Shown piece after piece: positions 1 to 7,308 of a stretch of DNA of 31,164 nt. This DNA is from a virus. Numbering within the stretch: position 1 is the first letter of the stretch; every line of letters begins with the position of its first letter. The notes under the pieces were generated by a model. The model saw only the letters and a program-made list of their open reading frames with translations. It was not told where the DNA came from and ran no database searches. The DNA lies in the IMG/VR virus record IMGVR_UViG_3300032116_000900, positions 1-31,164 of that record. One strand, 5' to 3'. The position numbers were made by a program, and so were the translations under genes.

Positions 1-24
1 CCTCTGTGTTGTCTTGATATATTA

Positions 25-53
25 GTTATAGCAAAATGGGTAACCGAAGTCAA
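25..53 (-). promoter_or_regulatory. sigma70-type promoter
   Basis: On the minus strand TTGACT is followed by a 17-nt spacer and TATAAC. It lies just after the stop of the 73-aa gene and points out of the left edge, so it should drive a gene outside the window. Confidence 0.75.
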
Positions 54-61
54 CCAAAAAA

Positions 62-283
62 TCACCGTTTACGACGATTTCTTGTCTTTTTTGGCTTCCA
101 ATTGGGGTCAGTGACGTTGTTGCTGACACCTGCGTAACGCAGGCGAGCCTTAAGCTCCTCAACCTGCTGCTCAGGAGTACCCTTGAGGATCGCAGTTTCT
201 AGACCACTGATCCAAGTTTTCACGATTCGGGGACGCCATCCATTGAAATAGATGGTCCACTTATTAGTTGAAATAATAATCAT
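62..283 (-). CDS. hypothetical protein, 73 aa
   Basis: I do not recognise this protein. It begins with a hydrophobic, aromatic stretch (MIIISTNKWTIYFNGW) and ends in a very basic tail rich in Lys and Arg (KPKKTRNRRKR), which could contact nucleic acid. The ATG is preceded by AAGGAG at good spacing, and a consensus-like promoter lies about 25 bp upstream, so it is a real, independently expressed small gene. It is flanked by its own promoter and by the next promoter pointing left, a one-gene unit typical of phage early accessory genes. Confidence 0.7.
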   Translation of the reverse strand: MIIISTNKWTIYFNGWRPRIVKTWISGLETAILKGTPEQQVEELKARLRYAGVSNNVTDPNWKPKKTRNRRKR

Positions 284-308
284 GGCACTGTCTCCTTGCT
301 ATAGTCTT

Positions 309-337
309 GTTATAGCATTTTGGGTAATCTAAGTCAA
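309..337 (-). promoter_or_regulatory. sigma70-type promoter for the 73-aa gene
   Basis: Minus strand TTGACT, 17-nt spacer, TATAAC. The spacer contains TACCCAAAAT, which also occurs in the 3518 promoter and, as a near match, in the one at 25, suggesting copies of one promoter family. Confidence 0.8.
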
Positions 338-356
338 CCAAAAAGATGCCAGCCAT

Positions 357-393
357 AAAAAAAGGTAGAGCCGGTTAAGACTCTACCTTTTTT
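357..393 (-). terminator. rho-independent terminator, possibly bidirectional
   Basis: A 7-bp stem (GGTAGAG/CTCTACC) with a 10-nt loop is flanked by A-tracts and T-tracts on both sides, so it can work on either strand. On the minus strand it directly follows the SleB-like gene and separates it from the next promoter. Confidence 0.85.
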
Positions 394-398
394 GAATA

Positions 399-1058
399 TT
401 ATACGCCCTGCAATCCGCGAGGTTCGTAGAAGATGTGAAGACCGATTCTAGTCAATCTGTCTTTTCTGCTAGCCCAGTATGGGCGAACATATGTTGCGTG
501 ATAGAATAGAACATCGTCCATTCCCTTAATTCTCTTACCGTTTTCTAATACGTCACGAGCAATACGTTTGGCTTCTTCCCAACTTGCACCTCTCGGTGTT
601 GTCCAGCGTCTACCATGATAGTTTGCCCATGAAAACTGATAGGGTTCAAATACAACTGAACATACAGTATCCTTATACTTGGGTGACTTCATTCTGTTGA
701 TCGTAACCTGTGCTACAGCATACTTGCCGAGGGTAGGTTCTGAACCTGCTTCATGGTAAATATTCTTTGCCATGCAGAACAAATCATCCTTGTTGTAAGA
801 GATTCTTTCGTCAGTGCGAACCACTGCTAAAAACGGGGCAGCATGATAAATTTCTTCTAATGTAGGCTCTTTAGGCTTAGAAGGCTGTACTACTTTTGGA
901 GTAGCAACTTGCTGCTCGTTGTTGATTGCTAATATATTACTATTAGCTATTGCCTGTGTATTTAGATACTGCGACCCAAATGCTATAGAAAGTGCGACAA
1001 TCAATACTTTCCAGGTTCTTGCTACATCAACTGTAGCGGTTTTTTGAGAATATAACAT
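399..1058 (-). CDS. SleB-like cell wall hydrolase (candidate endolysin)
   Basis: This 219-aa protein resembles the SleB/CwlJ family (Hydrolase_2), which cleaves peptidoglycan. Family signatures are visible: MAKNIYHEAGSEP with the catalytic Glu, AVAQVTINR, the CSVVF-PYQFSW segment and VLFYHATYVRPYW. An uncharged stretch near residues 18-35 looks like a signal-anchor, so it may reach the periplasm without a separate holin signal. A Pro/Lys-rich linker (about 55-65) joins it to the catalytic domain. The start ATG is preceded by AAGGAA. A strong terminator follows and a 290-nt structured leader precedes it. A role in lysis is inferred; virion-associated hydrolase is the alternative. Confidence 0.8.
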   Translation of the reverse strand: MLYSQKTATVDVARTWKVLIVALSIAFGSQYLNTQAIANSNILAINNEQQVATPKVVQPSKPKEPTLEEIYHAAPFLAVVRTDERISYNKDDLFCMAKNIYHEAGSEPTLGKYAVAQVTINRMKSPKYKDTVCSVVFEPYQFSWANYHGRRWTTPRGASWEEAKRIARDVLENGKRIKGMDDVLFYHATYVRPYWASRKDRLTRIGLHIFYEPRGLQGV

Positions 1059-1348
1059 TATTTTTCCTTAATTGGGCCGCTTTATGATACAATAGGCTGT
1101 TTTATCAAGTCCTTCTAACGGGACACCTTATCTATCTACTAAAGTAGCACTTCCGGTATAGTCTTTAAAATAGGATGACCCTATCACCGATAGGGTCATG
1201 CATGTCCTTATTAAACACTATGTGGCAATTAACTGAAATAATCAGTCAATGTAAGCTTGACATTACATCAAGCCCTCTGTCAGAATTCTCACAACTGACA
1301 TATATACTTAGCCCCTGGGGGCCGGTATAAAATACTTATATAACTCTT
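1059..1348 (-). other. 290-nt non-coding leader with several hairpins
   Basis: No convincing ORF. It holds an 11-bp inverted repeat at 1175-1199, a 6-bp hairpin GCTTGA/TCAAGC near 1250, a TGTCAG/CTGACA hairpin near 1280 and the GC-rich palindrome GCCCCTGGGGGC at 1311-1322. It separates the 105-aa gene from the SleB-like gene and may act as a leader or operator region. Confidence 0.5.
1175..1199. repeat. perfect 11-bp inverted repeat, 3-nt loop
   Basis: ATGACCCTATC and its exact complement are separated by ACC. There is no T-tract on either side, so a protein operator or RNA hairpin is more likely than a terminator. Confidence 0.7.
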
Positions 1349-1666
1349 TTAATCGTCACTCATCGTGAAAGACACACGCTTCACCGCGTTAATCGTAAAA
1401 CTGCGCCAGCCCTGTGCATCAATATCATACACAGAAAGAACACTGTCATTCTGCTTACGAGGGGCCTTGTCTTCCTTGATTTCAACAACAGGAAGCATAT
1501 CACCACGAAGGGTGCAGTTCATTACACGTTCGGTACCATCCTTCTTAGTGAAGGTGATAGTAGCAGGCTGCACCGTGAGTACACCCTTGAGCCAACCGCG
1601 AAACACCTCAATGTCATTCTCAAGAGTGTTCTGATCGGGTTCATAAACGTTCATATTTTCAATCAT
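1349..1666 (-). CDS. WYL_2/DUF2693-like small protein, 105 aa
   Basis: The sequence FTKKDGTERVMNCTL followed later by SVYDIDAQGWRSFTINAVKRVSF resembles the small Sm/SH3-fold proteins annotated as WYL_2 (DUF2693) in T4-type phages. In that family the second motif carries a conserved GWRSF core. The function is unknown; nucleic-acid or ligand binding is only a guess from the fold. The ATG has AAAGGAT upstream. The gene follows the 110-aa gene by 16 nt and probably shares its transcript. Confidence 0.6.
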   Translation of the reverse strand: MIENMNVYEPDQNTLENDIEVFRGWLKGVLTVQPATITFTKKDGTERVMNCTLRGDMLPVVEIKEDKAPRKQNDSVLSVYDIDAQGWRSFTINAVKRVSFTMSDD

Positions 1667-1682
1667 TTCTTATCCTTTGTAA

Positions 1683-2015
1683 TTAAATTCTAGGTGCTGT
1701 GGGCTTGCGAATCTTTAGAATCTTGCGATCTTCTTCACTAAGACGGTCCCAAGCATTCTTCTTGATTTCGTAGATTCTCCAAGCTTCTCTACGCTTCTCA
1801 ACAGTAGTATTAGCTTGCTTTACGACCTTGCTCCACCAGTTGCGGCTTTCATCGTCACGAAGGAACAAAAAGGTAGCGTGACCTGACTTAACAAGAGAAA
1901 CCATAGTCTTGCGCAGAATGCGTTCATTCTGGTTGACATAGTTCTTCTTGTCAGTGTTACGAAGGATTTCTTCGTAAACTTCCGCATCAATCTGTAGTTC
2001 AGTATCTTCGTTCAT
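1683..2015 (-). CDS. hypothetical protein, 110 aa
   Basis: Not recognised. It is charged and mostly helical in appearance, with a WW-containing stretch (RNWWSKVVKQ, about 60-69) and a basic C-terminus (KIRKPTAPRI). Its start overlaps the stop of the upstream gene by 4 nt (ATGA), so translation is probably coupled. It sits in a run of small genes read in the same direction, which is typical of phage early regions. Confidence 0.65.
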   Translation of the reverse strand: MNEDTELQIDAEVYEEILRNTDKKNYVNQNERILRKTMVSLVKSGHATFLFLRDDESRNWWSKVVKQANTTVEKRREAWRIYEIKKNAWDRLSEEDRKILKIRKPTAPRI

Positions 2016-2431
2016 CGCTTGCTAGCCCTCTTTTTATTAATAAGACCAAATGCTTCAAGTTCTTCTTTAGAAAGTTTAGCCATAACTTCTTCTTTTTGTG
2101 CCTGTTCAATGGCTCGCTTTTCAGCAAGCTTTGCCTGACGCTGGCGTTCCTTTTCTCTCATCTGTTCAGCACGAATCTTTTCAGATTGAATTTGGCTCCA
2201 ATAGGTACGAACTTGCTTATTCTTGCTAAGCAGCGTATCAAACTCAACGCCCTTAGCGTATGCTTCAAGAACCGCAGTAGCAACTTCATCACCGCGGGTA
2301 TCCTTGTAGTAACCTCTAGAATATGAATAACCCATGTCTTTTGCCTCATCTATCCAAATACTATCCACAGATTTTCCATAGATACGCTGGGCGAAAATCT
2401 GTTTAATCCAACCGTAATCATCATCGTTCAT
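2012..2431 (-). CDS. hypothetical coiled-coil protein, 139 aa, probably leaderless
   Basis: Not recognised. The N-terminal half is globular (DDYGWIKQIFAQRIYGKS). From about residue 80 it becomes a Lys/Glu/Arg/Gln-rich coiled coil (REKERQRQAKLAEKRA) with a basic tail. I chose the ATG at 2429-2431 rather than a TTG 12 codons upstream because that TTG is part of the -35 box TTGACA. The -10 box TATAGT ends 7 nt before the ATG, so transcription should start at or next to it and no Shine-Dalgarno is present. The stop overlaps the next gene. Confidence 0.65.
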   Translation of the reverse strand: MNDDDYGWIKQIFAQRIYGKSVDSIWIDEAKDMGYSYSRGYYKDTRGDEVATAVLEAYAKGVEFDTLLSKNKQVRTYWSQIQSEKIRAEQMREKERQRQAKLAEKRAIEQAQKEEVMAKLSKEELEAFGLINKKRASKR

Positions 2432-2438
2432 AAGATTC

Positions 2439-2467
2439 ACTATACTATAGTAGGGGAGTGGTGTCAA
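2439..2467 (-). promoter_or_regulatory. sigma70-type promoter abutting a start codon
   Basis: Minus strand TTGACA, 17-nt spacer, TATAGT, with only 7 nt between the -10 box and the ATG. This geometry implies a leaderless mRNA. Confidence 0.7.
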
Positions 2468-2471
2468 CCGT

Positions 2472-2900
2472 TTATTGCAGTATGTTAGCCAAAAGTTGCT
2501 GTTCTCTGCTGGTTACATCAAGTTCCCAAGGAAGCTGGGTATACTCTTTGTATGACATTTTAGATTGATTCAGCTTGTATGTCTTTCCTTCCCACACACA
2601 GTCGCCAAATCTTGTCACTGATAGTTTACCCTCGTGTATCTGATTCAAGTGCAATAACTCGTGTACTAGGGGATATATCATTTCCTTTGCGGATAGTTGC
2701 AGGTTGATACGGACCTTGCTTTCCTTGTTGAATGTTAGGGTAGACTCACCATATGCATTATGGCCTAGGTCTACCAACTCAACTATGATACTATCTGGCA
2801 GGGCAATATATAAAGAGGCAGCCTGACATAAAGATGTAGCAACTTTGGCTTTCTCTATGTCAGGCTGTTGGTATTTAGGAAATCTAACAGTAACGTTCAT
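2472..2900 (-). CDS. putative small zinc metallopeptidase (HELLH)
   Basis: The 142-aa protein carries HELLH at residues 80-84 inside a helix-like context (IYPLVHELLHLNQIHEG), the zinc-binding signature HExxH of zincins. Glu90 or the acidic residues in LPWELD near the C-terminus could supply the third ligand. Size and layout recall SprT/WSS1-type or other single-domain phage zincins, but I cannot assign a family. It follows the phosphoesterase by 8 nt and has only a weak Shine-Dalgarno, so it likely depends on that transcript. Substrate unknown. Confidence 0.6.
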   Translation of the reverse strand: MNVTVRFPKYQQPDIEKAKVATSLCQAASLYIALPDSIIVELVDLGHNAYGESTLTFNKESKVRINLQLSAKEMIYPLVHELLHLNQIHEGKLSVTRFGDCVWEGKTYKLNQSKMSYKEYTQLPWELDVTSREQQLLANILQ

Positions 2901-2908
2901 TCAACTAT

Positions 2909-3496
2909 TTAATCAATGATTGGACCATTACCATTTCTAAAACCAATGTGACCTCCCTGATCCTTGATACGCTGGATTGCGTCTTCAAACAGGATGGGCC
3001 GGAAGTCTGTTTGTTCAACGCAAACACAGAAGTAGTCAGGGTCAATAACTTGCTTCTTGAAGGGCCAGATACCCGCAGTCTTCATAACACGATTGCCGTG
3101 AGTGTGACCGTGAATGTTAGTACCGAAACGAGCGATGCTACCCTTGCTCACAGGAATGTGACTAAGGATCATACCATCCAAAACGTGATAGCCACGAATG
3201 TCGCGGAAGTGCTTCACATAATCTTTTAAAGGAAAGATATCATGGTTGCCCTTAATCAGAACCTTATCACCGTTGAGACGGTTTAGTGTTGCTAACGCTC
3301 TGCGATTGATAACAACATCACCCAAGTGATAGACCTTATCCTTAGGACCTACAGTCTCATTCCAACGCTTCACCATCTCCTCATCCATCTCCTCAACAGA
3401 GTCCCATGGGCGAACAGGCGAGCCATCATAGTTTGTGAACTTGCAGATGTTGGCATGACCAAAGTGCGTGTCGCTGGTCAGAAAAACTGCTGGCAT
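2909..3496 (-). CDS. calcineurin-like metallophosphoesterase
   Basis: All metal-binding blocks of the calcineurin-like family are present in order: SDTHFGH (about 8-14), HLGDVV (about 57), KGNHD (about 82), SHIPVS and GHTHG (about 130). At 195 aa this is a single catalytic domain. Such phage enzymes act on phosphodiesters or phosphomonoesters; the substrate cannot be read from sequence. AAAGGA lies before the ATG and a good promoter is directly upstream, so it heads a unit with the zincin gene. Confidence 0.85.
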   Translation of the reverse strand: MPAVFLTSDTHFGHANICKFTNYDGSPVRPWDSVEEMDEEMVKRWNETVGPKDKVYHLGDVVINRRALATLNRLNGDKVLIKGNHDIFPLKDYVKHFRDIRGYHVLDGMILSHIPVSKGSIARFGTNIHGHTHGNRVMKTAGIWPFKKQVIDPDYFCVCVEQTDFRPILFEDAIQRIKDQGGHIGFRNGNGPIID

Positions 3497-3517
3497 GAGT
3501 AATTCCTTTCTATAGTT

Positions 3518-3546
3518 GTTATACGAGATTTTGGGTAGAATGTCAA
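3518..3546 (-). promoter_or_regulatory. sigma70-type promoter for the phosphoesterase gene
   Basis: Minus strand TTGACA, 17-nt spacer containing TACCCAAAAT, then TATAAC, about 20 nt before the ATG. Confidence 0.8.
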
Positions 3547-3549
3547 GTG

Positions 3550-4443
3550 TTAATTAATGACATAAGGGAGTTTGTTTAGGACGAAAGTGATACGCGGACA
3601 ACCAAACTTCTCCTCATACGGATAGCGGAACAACCAATCAAACGGTCTATGACTTGGTTTATTTTGCCAGCGTAGTCTAGCTTTTAAGTCCTTCAAGACA
3701 TAATCATGACTATCATAATGCTCTTTGTATTTTTCGAATCCGGTGAATTTGTCTTTTTGAGGTATAACCGGAAATCCGGTAACATTATACATGATGACTC
3801 TACTCATATAGGTAGATTGTTGCTCCGTTACCTTAACAACAGAATTGTTATTTCTTCTATAGTGTACAAAGCTGTATGCTAATTCGGGAGTATTTAAGAA
3901 AAAATAAGGTATTATAGTTTTGTCTTGAGATTCTTTGCTAAATCGGTACAATCCTAATATAGCATCAGTTAATTGTGCGCCCCTAAGACTTAAGAAATTC
4001 CCGGAGTATACACATGTGCCTTCGCTAAAGAAGCTTGACATTTTGATGTGCATAGATATCTGCGGACTGCTGCACTGATACTTATTTGCTATAGCATCAT
4101 ATTCTTCTTCTAAGAACTTGAAGTAGTCAATATCTATTATGGTATAAGGTATGTCTTCTTGTTCACAGAATACAAATAACGTTTCTATGTCATGAAAATT
4201 GTATGTTTGATTGTAAGAGAAGGTATATACATTGAATGGATGATTGGATTTCTTCCATGCATAAATCATAGCTTGACTATCTACTCCCCCGCTAGCAAAT
4301 AGGTTGTATGGCGGAGGACAATTTCTAACAATGTCGTTGACTGCCTCTATTGCAGCGTTCAAAGGATCATTGATCGTATTTTTAAATGAAGGAACTGTAA
4401 AATCAATTACAGTTCCTTCAACGTTTACCCAATCATTAAACAT
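3550..4443 (-). CDS. PP-loop ATPase, asparagine-synthetase-like
   Basis: The 297-aa protein has the PP-loop signature ASGGVDSQA (about residues 51-59), the adenylating motif of asparagine synthetases, QueC, ThiI and PAPS reductases. The following strand-helix pattern (FNVYTFSYN, YTIIDID) fits an N-type ATP pyrophosphatase fold. It lacks the QueC cysteine cluster and any glutaminase domain. It lies 6 nt after the protease gene and has no clear Shine-Dalgarno, so translation is probably coupled. Being third in a zinc ribbon-protease-PP-loop set suggests it adenylates a peptide or protein substrate in that pathway, which is inference. Confidence 0.65.
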   Translation of the reverse strand: MFNDWVNVEGTVIDFTVPSFKNTINDPLNAAIEAVNDIVRNCPPPYNLFASGGVDSQAMIYAWKKSNHPFNVYTFSYNQTYNFHDIETLFVFCEQEDIPYTIIDIDYFKFLEEEYDAIANKYQCSSPQISMHIKMSSFFSEGTCVYSGNFLSLRGAQLTDAILGLYRFSKESQDKTIIPYFFLNTPELAYSFVHYRRNNNSVVKVTEQQSTYMSRVIMYNVTGFPVIPQKDKFTGFEKYKEHYDSHDYVLKDLKARLRWQNKPSHRPFDWLFRYPYEEKFGCPRITFVLNKLPYVIN

Positions 4444-4449
4444 ATCATG

Positions 4450-6072
4450 TTAGATACATACGCATGTGCTGTTCTTACCGCATATGCAACTTCCGGGGAA
4501 ACATCCGCCCTTTGAACAAGTAGCGCCGCAGAAGTTAATTTGCTCACAGTTTGCATTCAATAGATACGGAACAACATAATTCGGGTCGGTACGATTTTCT
4601 ATCATTTGTGGATTTTCAATGATACGAATGTTCAGTGTATCATCATAGACATTACCTTCGTTGTCAGTTATGGTTACGGAAACTTGATATTCTTCCTTTT
4701 CACCCTGAATTTCTTCTACATAACCGCTCATCATTCCATGATCGTTCAAGACAAAGTTATAGGGTAATGGATCATTAACTGTAACCGAAGATACTCTTAG
4801 AGGATTAAACAGCATGTCTCTAAATACCATTTTAGTAGGAACTGCCATATTTAGTGGAACATTACCAAGACCAGCTAATTGATGGTAGGCATCAGTGAGA
4901 TCGGTGATTAGGTAGCTAGATAAATTTGGAGAGTTTTCATACTTTGGATCATCTAAGATTAGCAAATCTCTCTTGAGGAAGAATTTCATTCTGTTTATAG
5001 TAGAAGTGTTAAACAGTGAATTGATTTCCTCAGTGAACTTGAACACGGGTAATGTTAGATTGTATACTAAAATTGCCGAATGTATTGCAGCAGAAGCAGA
5101 CGTTCCTGATATGAAATTATATCCACCGTCAAGTGTAGCTACATAGATAAGTTCACCCGGAGCCCATCCAGACAACTTTCCACCATTTACCGTTCCGCCC
5201 GTAACACTAATTGCTTGAGCGCCCGTATAATCAGAGAAGTCACATGGCATAAGCGAGGGGTTATATGAACCTACTACTATTGCTTCGTCCATTGCTGCCG
5301 GAGTAACGTTTCCAACATCAGTGCCGGTATTTCCCGCTGCAACAGTGATTTGGGCTCCAGCAAGCCAAAGAGTTCTTAGCTTTGCTTCTACATACTCATT
5401 TCTTTCAATTTCCCAGCTACAGTTAATAACGCCGTATGCATTGACGCTAGAAAAATCAGTATAGATAGCATCTAACGCACCTAAGAAATCACTTAGCTTA
5501 GTAGGAACGTCTTTGTCAAATATTTTTACTACCTTAAGTGTAGCATTAGTAATTCCACAAGTCTTACCTACAATAAGACTGGCCAACGCAGTGCCGTGTC
5601 CTTTTCTATCCACGAAATCTTCATTGAGAGAATAGAGAAAATCAATATCAGCACCTTCAAAGTCAGGATGGTCCGCTTTAATACCACTATCCATGAGATA
5701 AACTCTGCCGCCTGTCCCACTAAGTGGTAACTGGAAGCTTTCTCCGTCTAAATCTACGATTGAACCACTATATACTTTCCACCAATCTTTTTGTTCGGCA
5801 GTAATAACAGTTTTAGCACCATCAGATGGGAGAGTAGGAAATTGAACAGGAACTGTAGTTAAAAGCTTAATATGATTGGCGTGATGGTTATCATCTTTAA
5901 TATGCTCTACCAGTTCGCTAGCAGGAGGTTCGGATGAGCATTCTACAAGGAATACCTTATCAAACGCACTAAATGTCTTGAGTACAGTTGCCCCGCATGC
6001 GGTTAGATACTGGTTGATATCGTCTTCGGTAGCACTATTAACAAAGTCAATAATATATTGTTGCATTAACAT
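4450..6072 (-). CDS. subtilisin-like (S8) protease with C-terminal cystine-knot-like tail
   Basis: At 540 aa, residues 1-75 look like an I9-type propeptide. The S8 core follows with a complete triad: Asp128 in MDSG, His159 in GHGT, Ser325 in GTSAS, and oxyanion Asn248 in AAGN. A beta-rich region (about 410-490) comes next. The last 32 residues contain eight cysteines (509, 515, 519, 524, 529, 531, 537, 539). From Cys515 the loops are 3-4-4-1-5, very close to the 3-4-4-1-4 of plant cyclotides and related knottins. No signal peptide is seen. The start (ATGTTAATG) overlaps the stop of the zinc-ribbon gene. A virion or processing protease whose tail is a knottin, or a protease that releases that tail as a peptide, are both open. 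Confidence 0.8.
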   Translation of the reverse strand: MLMQQYIIDFVNSATEDDINQYLTACGATVLKTFSAFDKVFLVECSSEPPASELVEHIKDDNHHANHIKLLTTVPVQFPTLPSDGAKTVITAEQKDWWKVYSGSIVDLDGESFQLPLSGTGGRVYLMDSGIKADHPDFEGADIDFLYSLNEDFVDRKGHGTALASLIVGKTCGITNATLKVVKIFDKDVPTKLSDFLGALDAIYTDFSSVNAYGVINCSWEIERNEYVEAKLRTLWLAGAQITVAAGNTGTDVGNVTPAAMDEAIVVGSYNPSLMPCDFSDYTGAQAISVTGGTVNGGKLSGWAPGELIYVATLDGGYNFISGTSASAAIHSAILVYNLTLPVFKFTEEINSLFNTSTINRMKFFLKRDLLILDDPKYENSPNLSSYLITDLTDAYHQLAGLGNVPLNMAVPTKMVFRDMLFNPLRVSSVTVNDPLPYNFVLNDHGMMSGYVEEIQGEKEEYQVSVTITDNEGNVYDDTLNIRIIENPQMIENRTDPNYVVPYLLNANCEQINFCGATCSKGGCFPGSCICGKNSTCVCI

Positions 6073-6311
6073 TAATCCTTTTTATCCTGATATTCTCTTA
6101 CAATCTTTCCCCATTTGCCAATGGGACATTCAGCAAATGGAAGAGCCGTTTTAAGTTTCATAATACAACCGCACTGTGTACATTGCGTGGTCAATGAAAT
6201 GTAATGATCACACGCTTTGCAGATTTCATATCTAACATTTTTTTCTTCCTCTGTCAGAGGTTTGGTAGATTCCTTCAAATGTTCAAGTCGGTGTTTAAGT
6301 TTCTCTAGCAT
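6072..6311 (-). CDS. small zinc-ribbon protein, 79 aa
   Basis: Cysteines in the order C-x2-C (CKACDHY), C-x2-C (CTQCGC) and a late CPIGKW motif make a zinc-ribbon-like small protein, similar in pattern to DUF6171-type phage proteins. The N-terminal 25 residues are a charged helix. A late-type box GATAAATA sits 5 nt before the ATG and no Shine-Dalgarno is present, so a leaderless late mRNA is likely. The stop overlaps the start of the protease gene, coupling the two. Its function is unknown. Confidence 0.65.
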   Translation of the reverse strand: MLEKLKHRLEHLKESTKPLTEEEKNVRYEICKACDHYISLTTQCTQCGCIMKLKTALPFAECPIGKWGKIVREYQDKKD

Positions 6312-6316
6312 ACTTC

Positions 6317-6324
6317 TATTTATC
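6317..6324 (-). promoter_or_regulatory. T4-type late promoter box (GATAAATA)
   Basis: Seven of eight bases match TATAAATA, and the box ends 5 nt before the ATG of the zinc-ribbon gene. A back-to-back late box for the GNAT gene lies 20 bp away. Confidence 0.55.
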
Positions 6325-6344
6325 TTTTATCTAAAGCAAGCTAT

Positions 6345-6352
6345 AATAAATA
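6345..6352 (+). promoter_or_regulatory. T4-type late promoter box (AATAAATA)
   Basis: It matches seven of eight bases of TATAAATA on the plus strand, 7 nt before the GNAT ATG. Confidence 0.5.
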
Positions 6353-6359
6353 GCACACG

Positions 6360-6803
6360 ATGCTCACACAGAAAATATCATTTGAGGAAATTCTTCCCAT
6401 ATGGAACAGCTATCTTTGGCCAGATAGAGTTAGTGATATTACTCCCACTAGTGCAATGAGTTTTATGGGTGGCTATGATCTACAAAACATGACTTCTACA
6501 CCAACCTTCTTTGCTTATATGATAGAAGGTGAAATAGCCGGTGTCAATAGCGGGCATATGTGCAAAGACAATGATTATCGCTCTAGAGGGTTATGTGTTT
6601 TTGAAAAGTTTAGGGGAAAGGGCATAGGAACTATTCTATTGAAGGCAACAATAGAACAGGCTAAAAAAGAAGAAGCAGCATTATGCTGGAGCTATCCAAA
6701 AGATACTAGTTGGAATACCTATGCTAAAGCAGGATTTATTTTAGTTAGTGATTGGGAAAAAGCCGAGAACGGAACTAACGCTTACTGTGTTATCAAGTTT
6801 TAG
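6360..6803 (+). CDS. GNAT-family N-acetyltransferase
   Basis: The 147-aa protein shows the acetyl-CoA binding motif A, RGLCVFEKFRGKGIGTILL, with R-G-K-G-I-G at residues 85-90, followed by the motif B region YAKAGFILV. It is the length of a single GNAT domain. The acceptor cannot be predicted. It is one of three plus-strand genes and is divergent from the zinc-ribbon/protease set, with a late-type box upstream. Its end overlaps the convergent GDPD-like gene by 4 nt. Confidence 0.8.
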   Translation: MLTQKISFEEILPIWNSYLWPDRVSDITPTSAMSFMGGYDLQNMTSTPTFFAYMIEGEIAGVNSGHMCKDNDYRSRGLCVFEKFRGKGIGTILLKATIEQAKKEEAALCWSYPKDTSWNTYAKAGFILVSDWEKAENGTNAYCVIKF

Positions 6804-7291
6804 TAGTAGTCGCCTTCGTTACGCATTCTACGAATGAATGTGCAGTATACGCTTGTTATGCCAAAGCAACGTAATTTCACTGTGCTGAATAATCCTCGGT
6901 CAACGATTTCAGGTAGATAGACGATGCTATTGTTGTTTATAGGAACATTTCCAGGAACGATAGTTTGACCACCTCTACTTGTTGTAGGAGTTGATTCTGT
7001 AGCAACATTGCTGAATATGAATACGTTTGGATACAACTTAGAAGGTTGTGCAATGAGATAATCATATGCGGCTTGATTCTGGCAGTTCAGCCAAAAGCGA
7101 ACACCTTGCAGATATCTATCTGTAACTTCTATCCAATCATTCTCTTGACCAAGATAGAGTTTGTTATCAAATCTCCATACATCTGCCATGACGGAAAACC
7201 CGTTATTGAAAGCTTTCGCTATCTGTCCCGGGGTGTTAGCAGACTCAAAGTTCTGCCCGTCATATATACCTTGATATGAAATAATCAGCAT
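6800..7291 (-). CDS. GDPD/PI-PLC-like domain protein, 163 aa
   Basis: The stretch NNGFSVMADVWRFDNKLYLGQEN resembles the metal-binding strand of glycerophosphodiester phosphodiesterase-like TIM barrels (usual form E-x-D-V-W-x-x-D-G-x-x-L-G-H-D). Here Glu is replaced by Ala in A-D-V-W and His by Gln in LGQE, so catalytic activity is doubtful. Only about half a barrel is present. A CATAAATA late box lies 4 nt before the ATG. It may be a structural or degenerate relative; confidence in the fold is moderate. Confidence 0.5.
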   Translation of the reverse strand: MLIISYQGIYDGQNFESANTPGQIAKAFNNGFSVMADVWRFDNKLYLGQENDWIEVTDRYLQGVRFWLNCQNQAAYDYLIAQPSKLYPNVFIFSNVATESTPTTSRGGQTIVPGNVPINNNSIVYLPEIVDRGLFSTVKLRCFGITSVYCTFIRRMRNEGDYY

Positions 7292-7295
7292 GATG

Positions 7296-7303
7296 TATTT
7301 ATG
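7296..7303 (-). promoter_or_regulatory. T4-type late promoter box (CATAAATA)
   Basis: It lies 4 nt before the ATG of the GDPD-like gene and fits the pattern of late boxes fused to start codons. Confidence 0.5.
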
Positions 7304-7308
7304 CTGAA

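Noticed and set aside
2432-2467. TTG start 12 codons upstream for the coiled-coil gene
   Set aside because: The TTG is the -35 box of the promoter, so it cannot be in the transcript.
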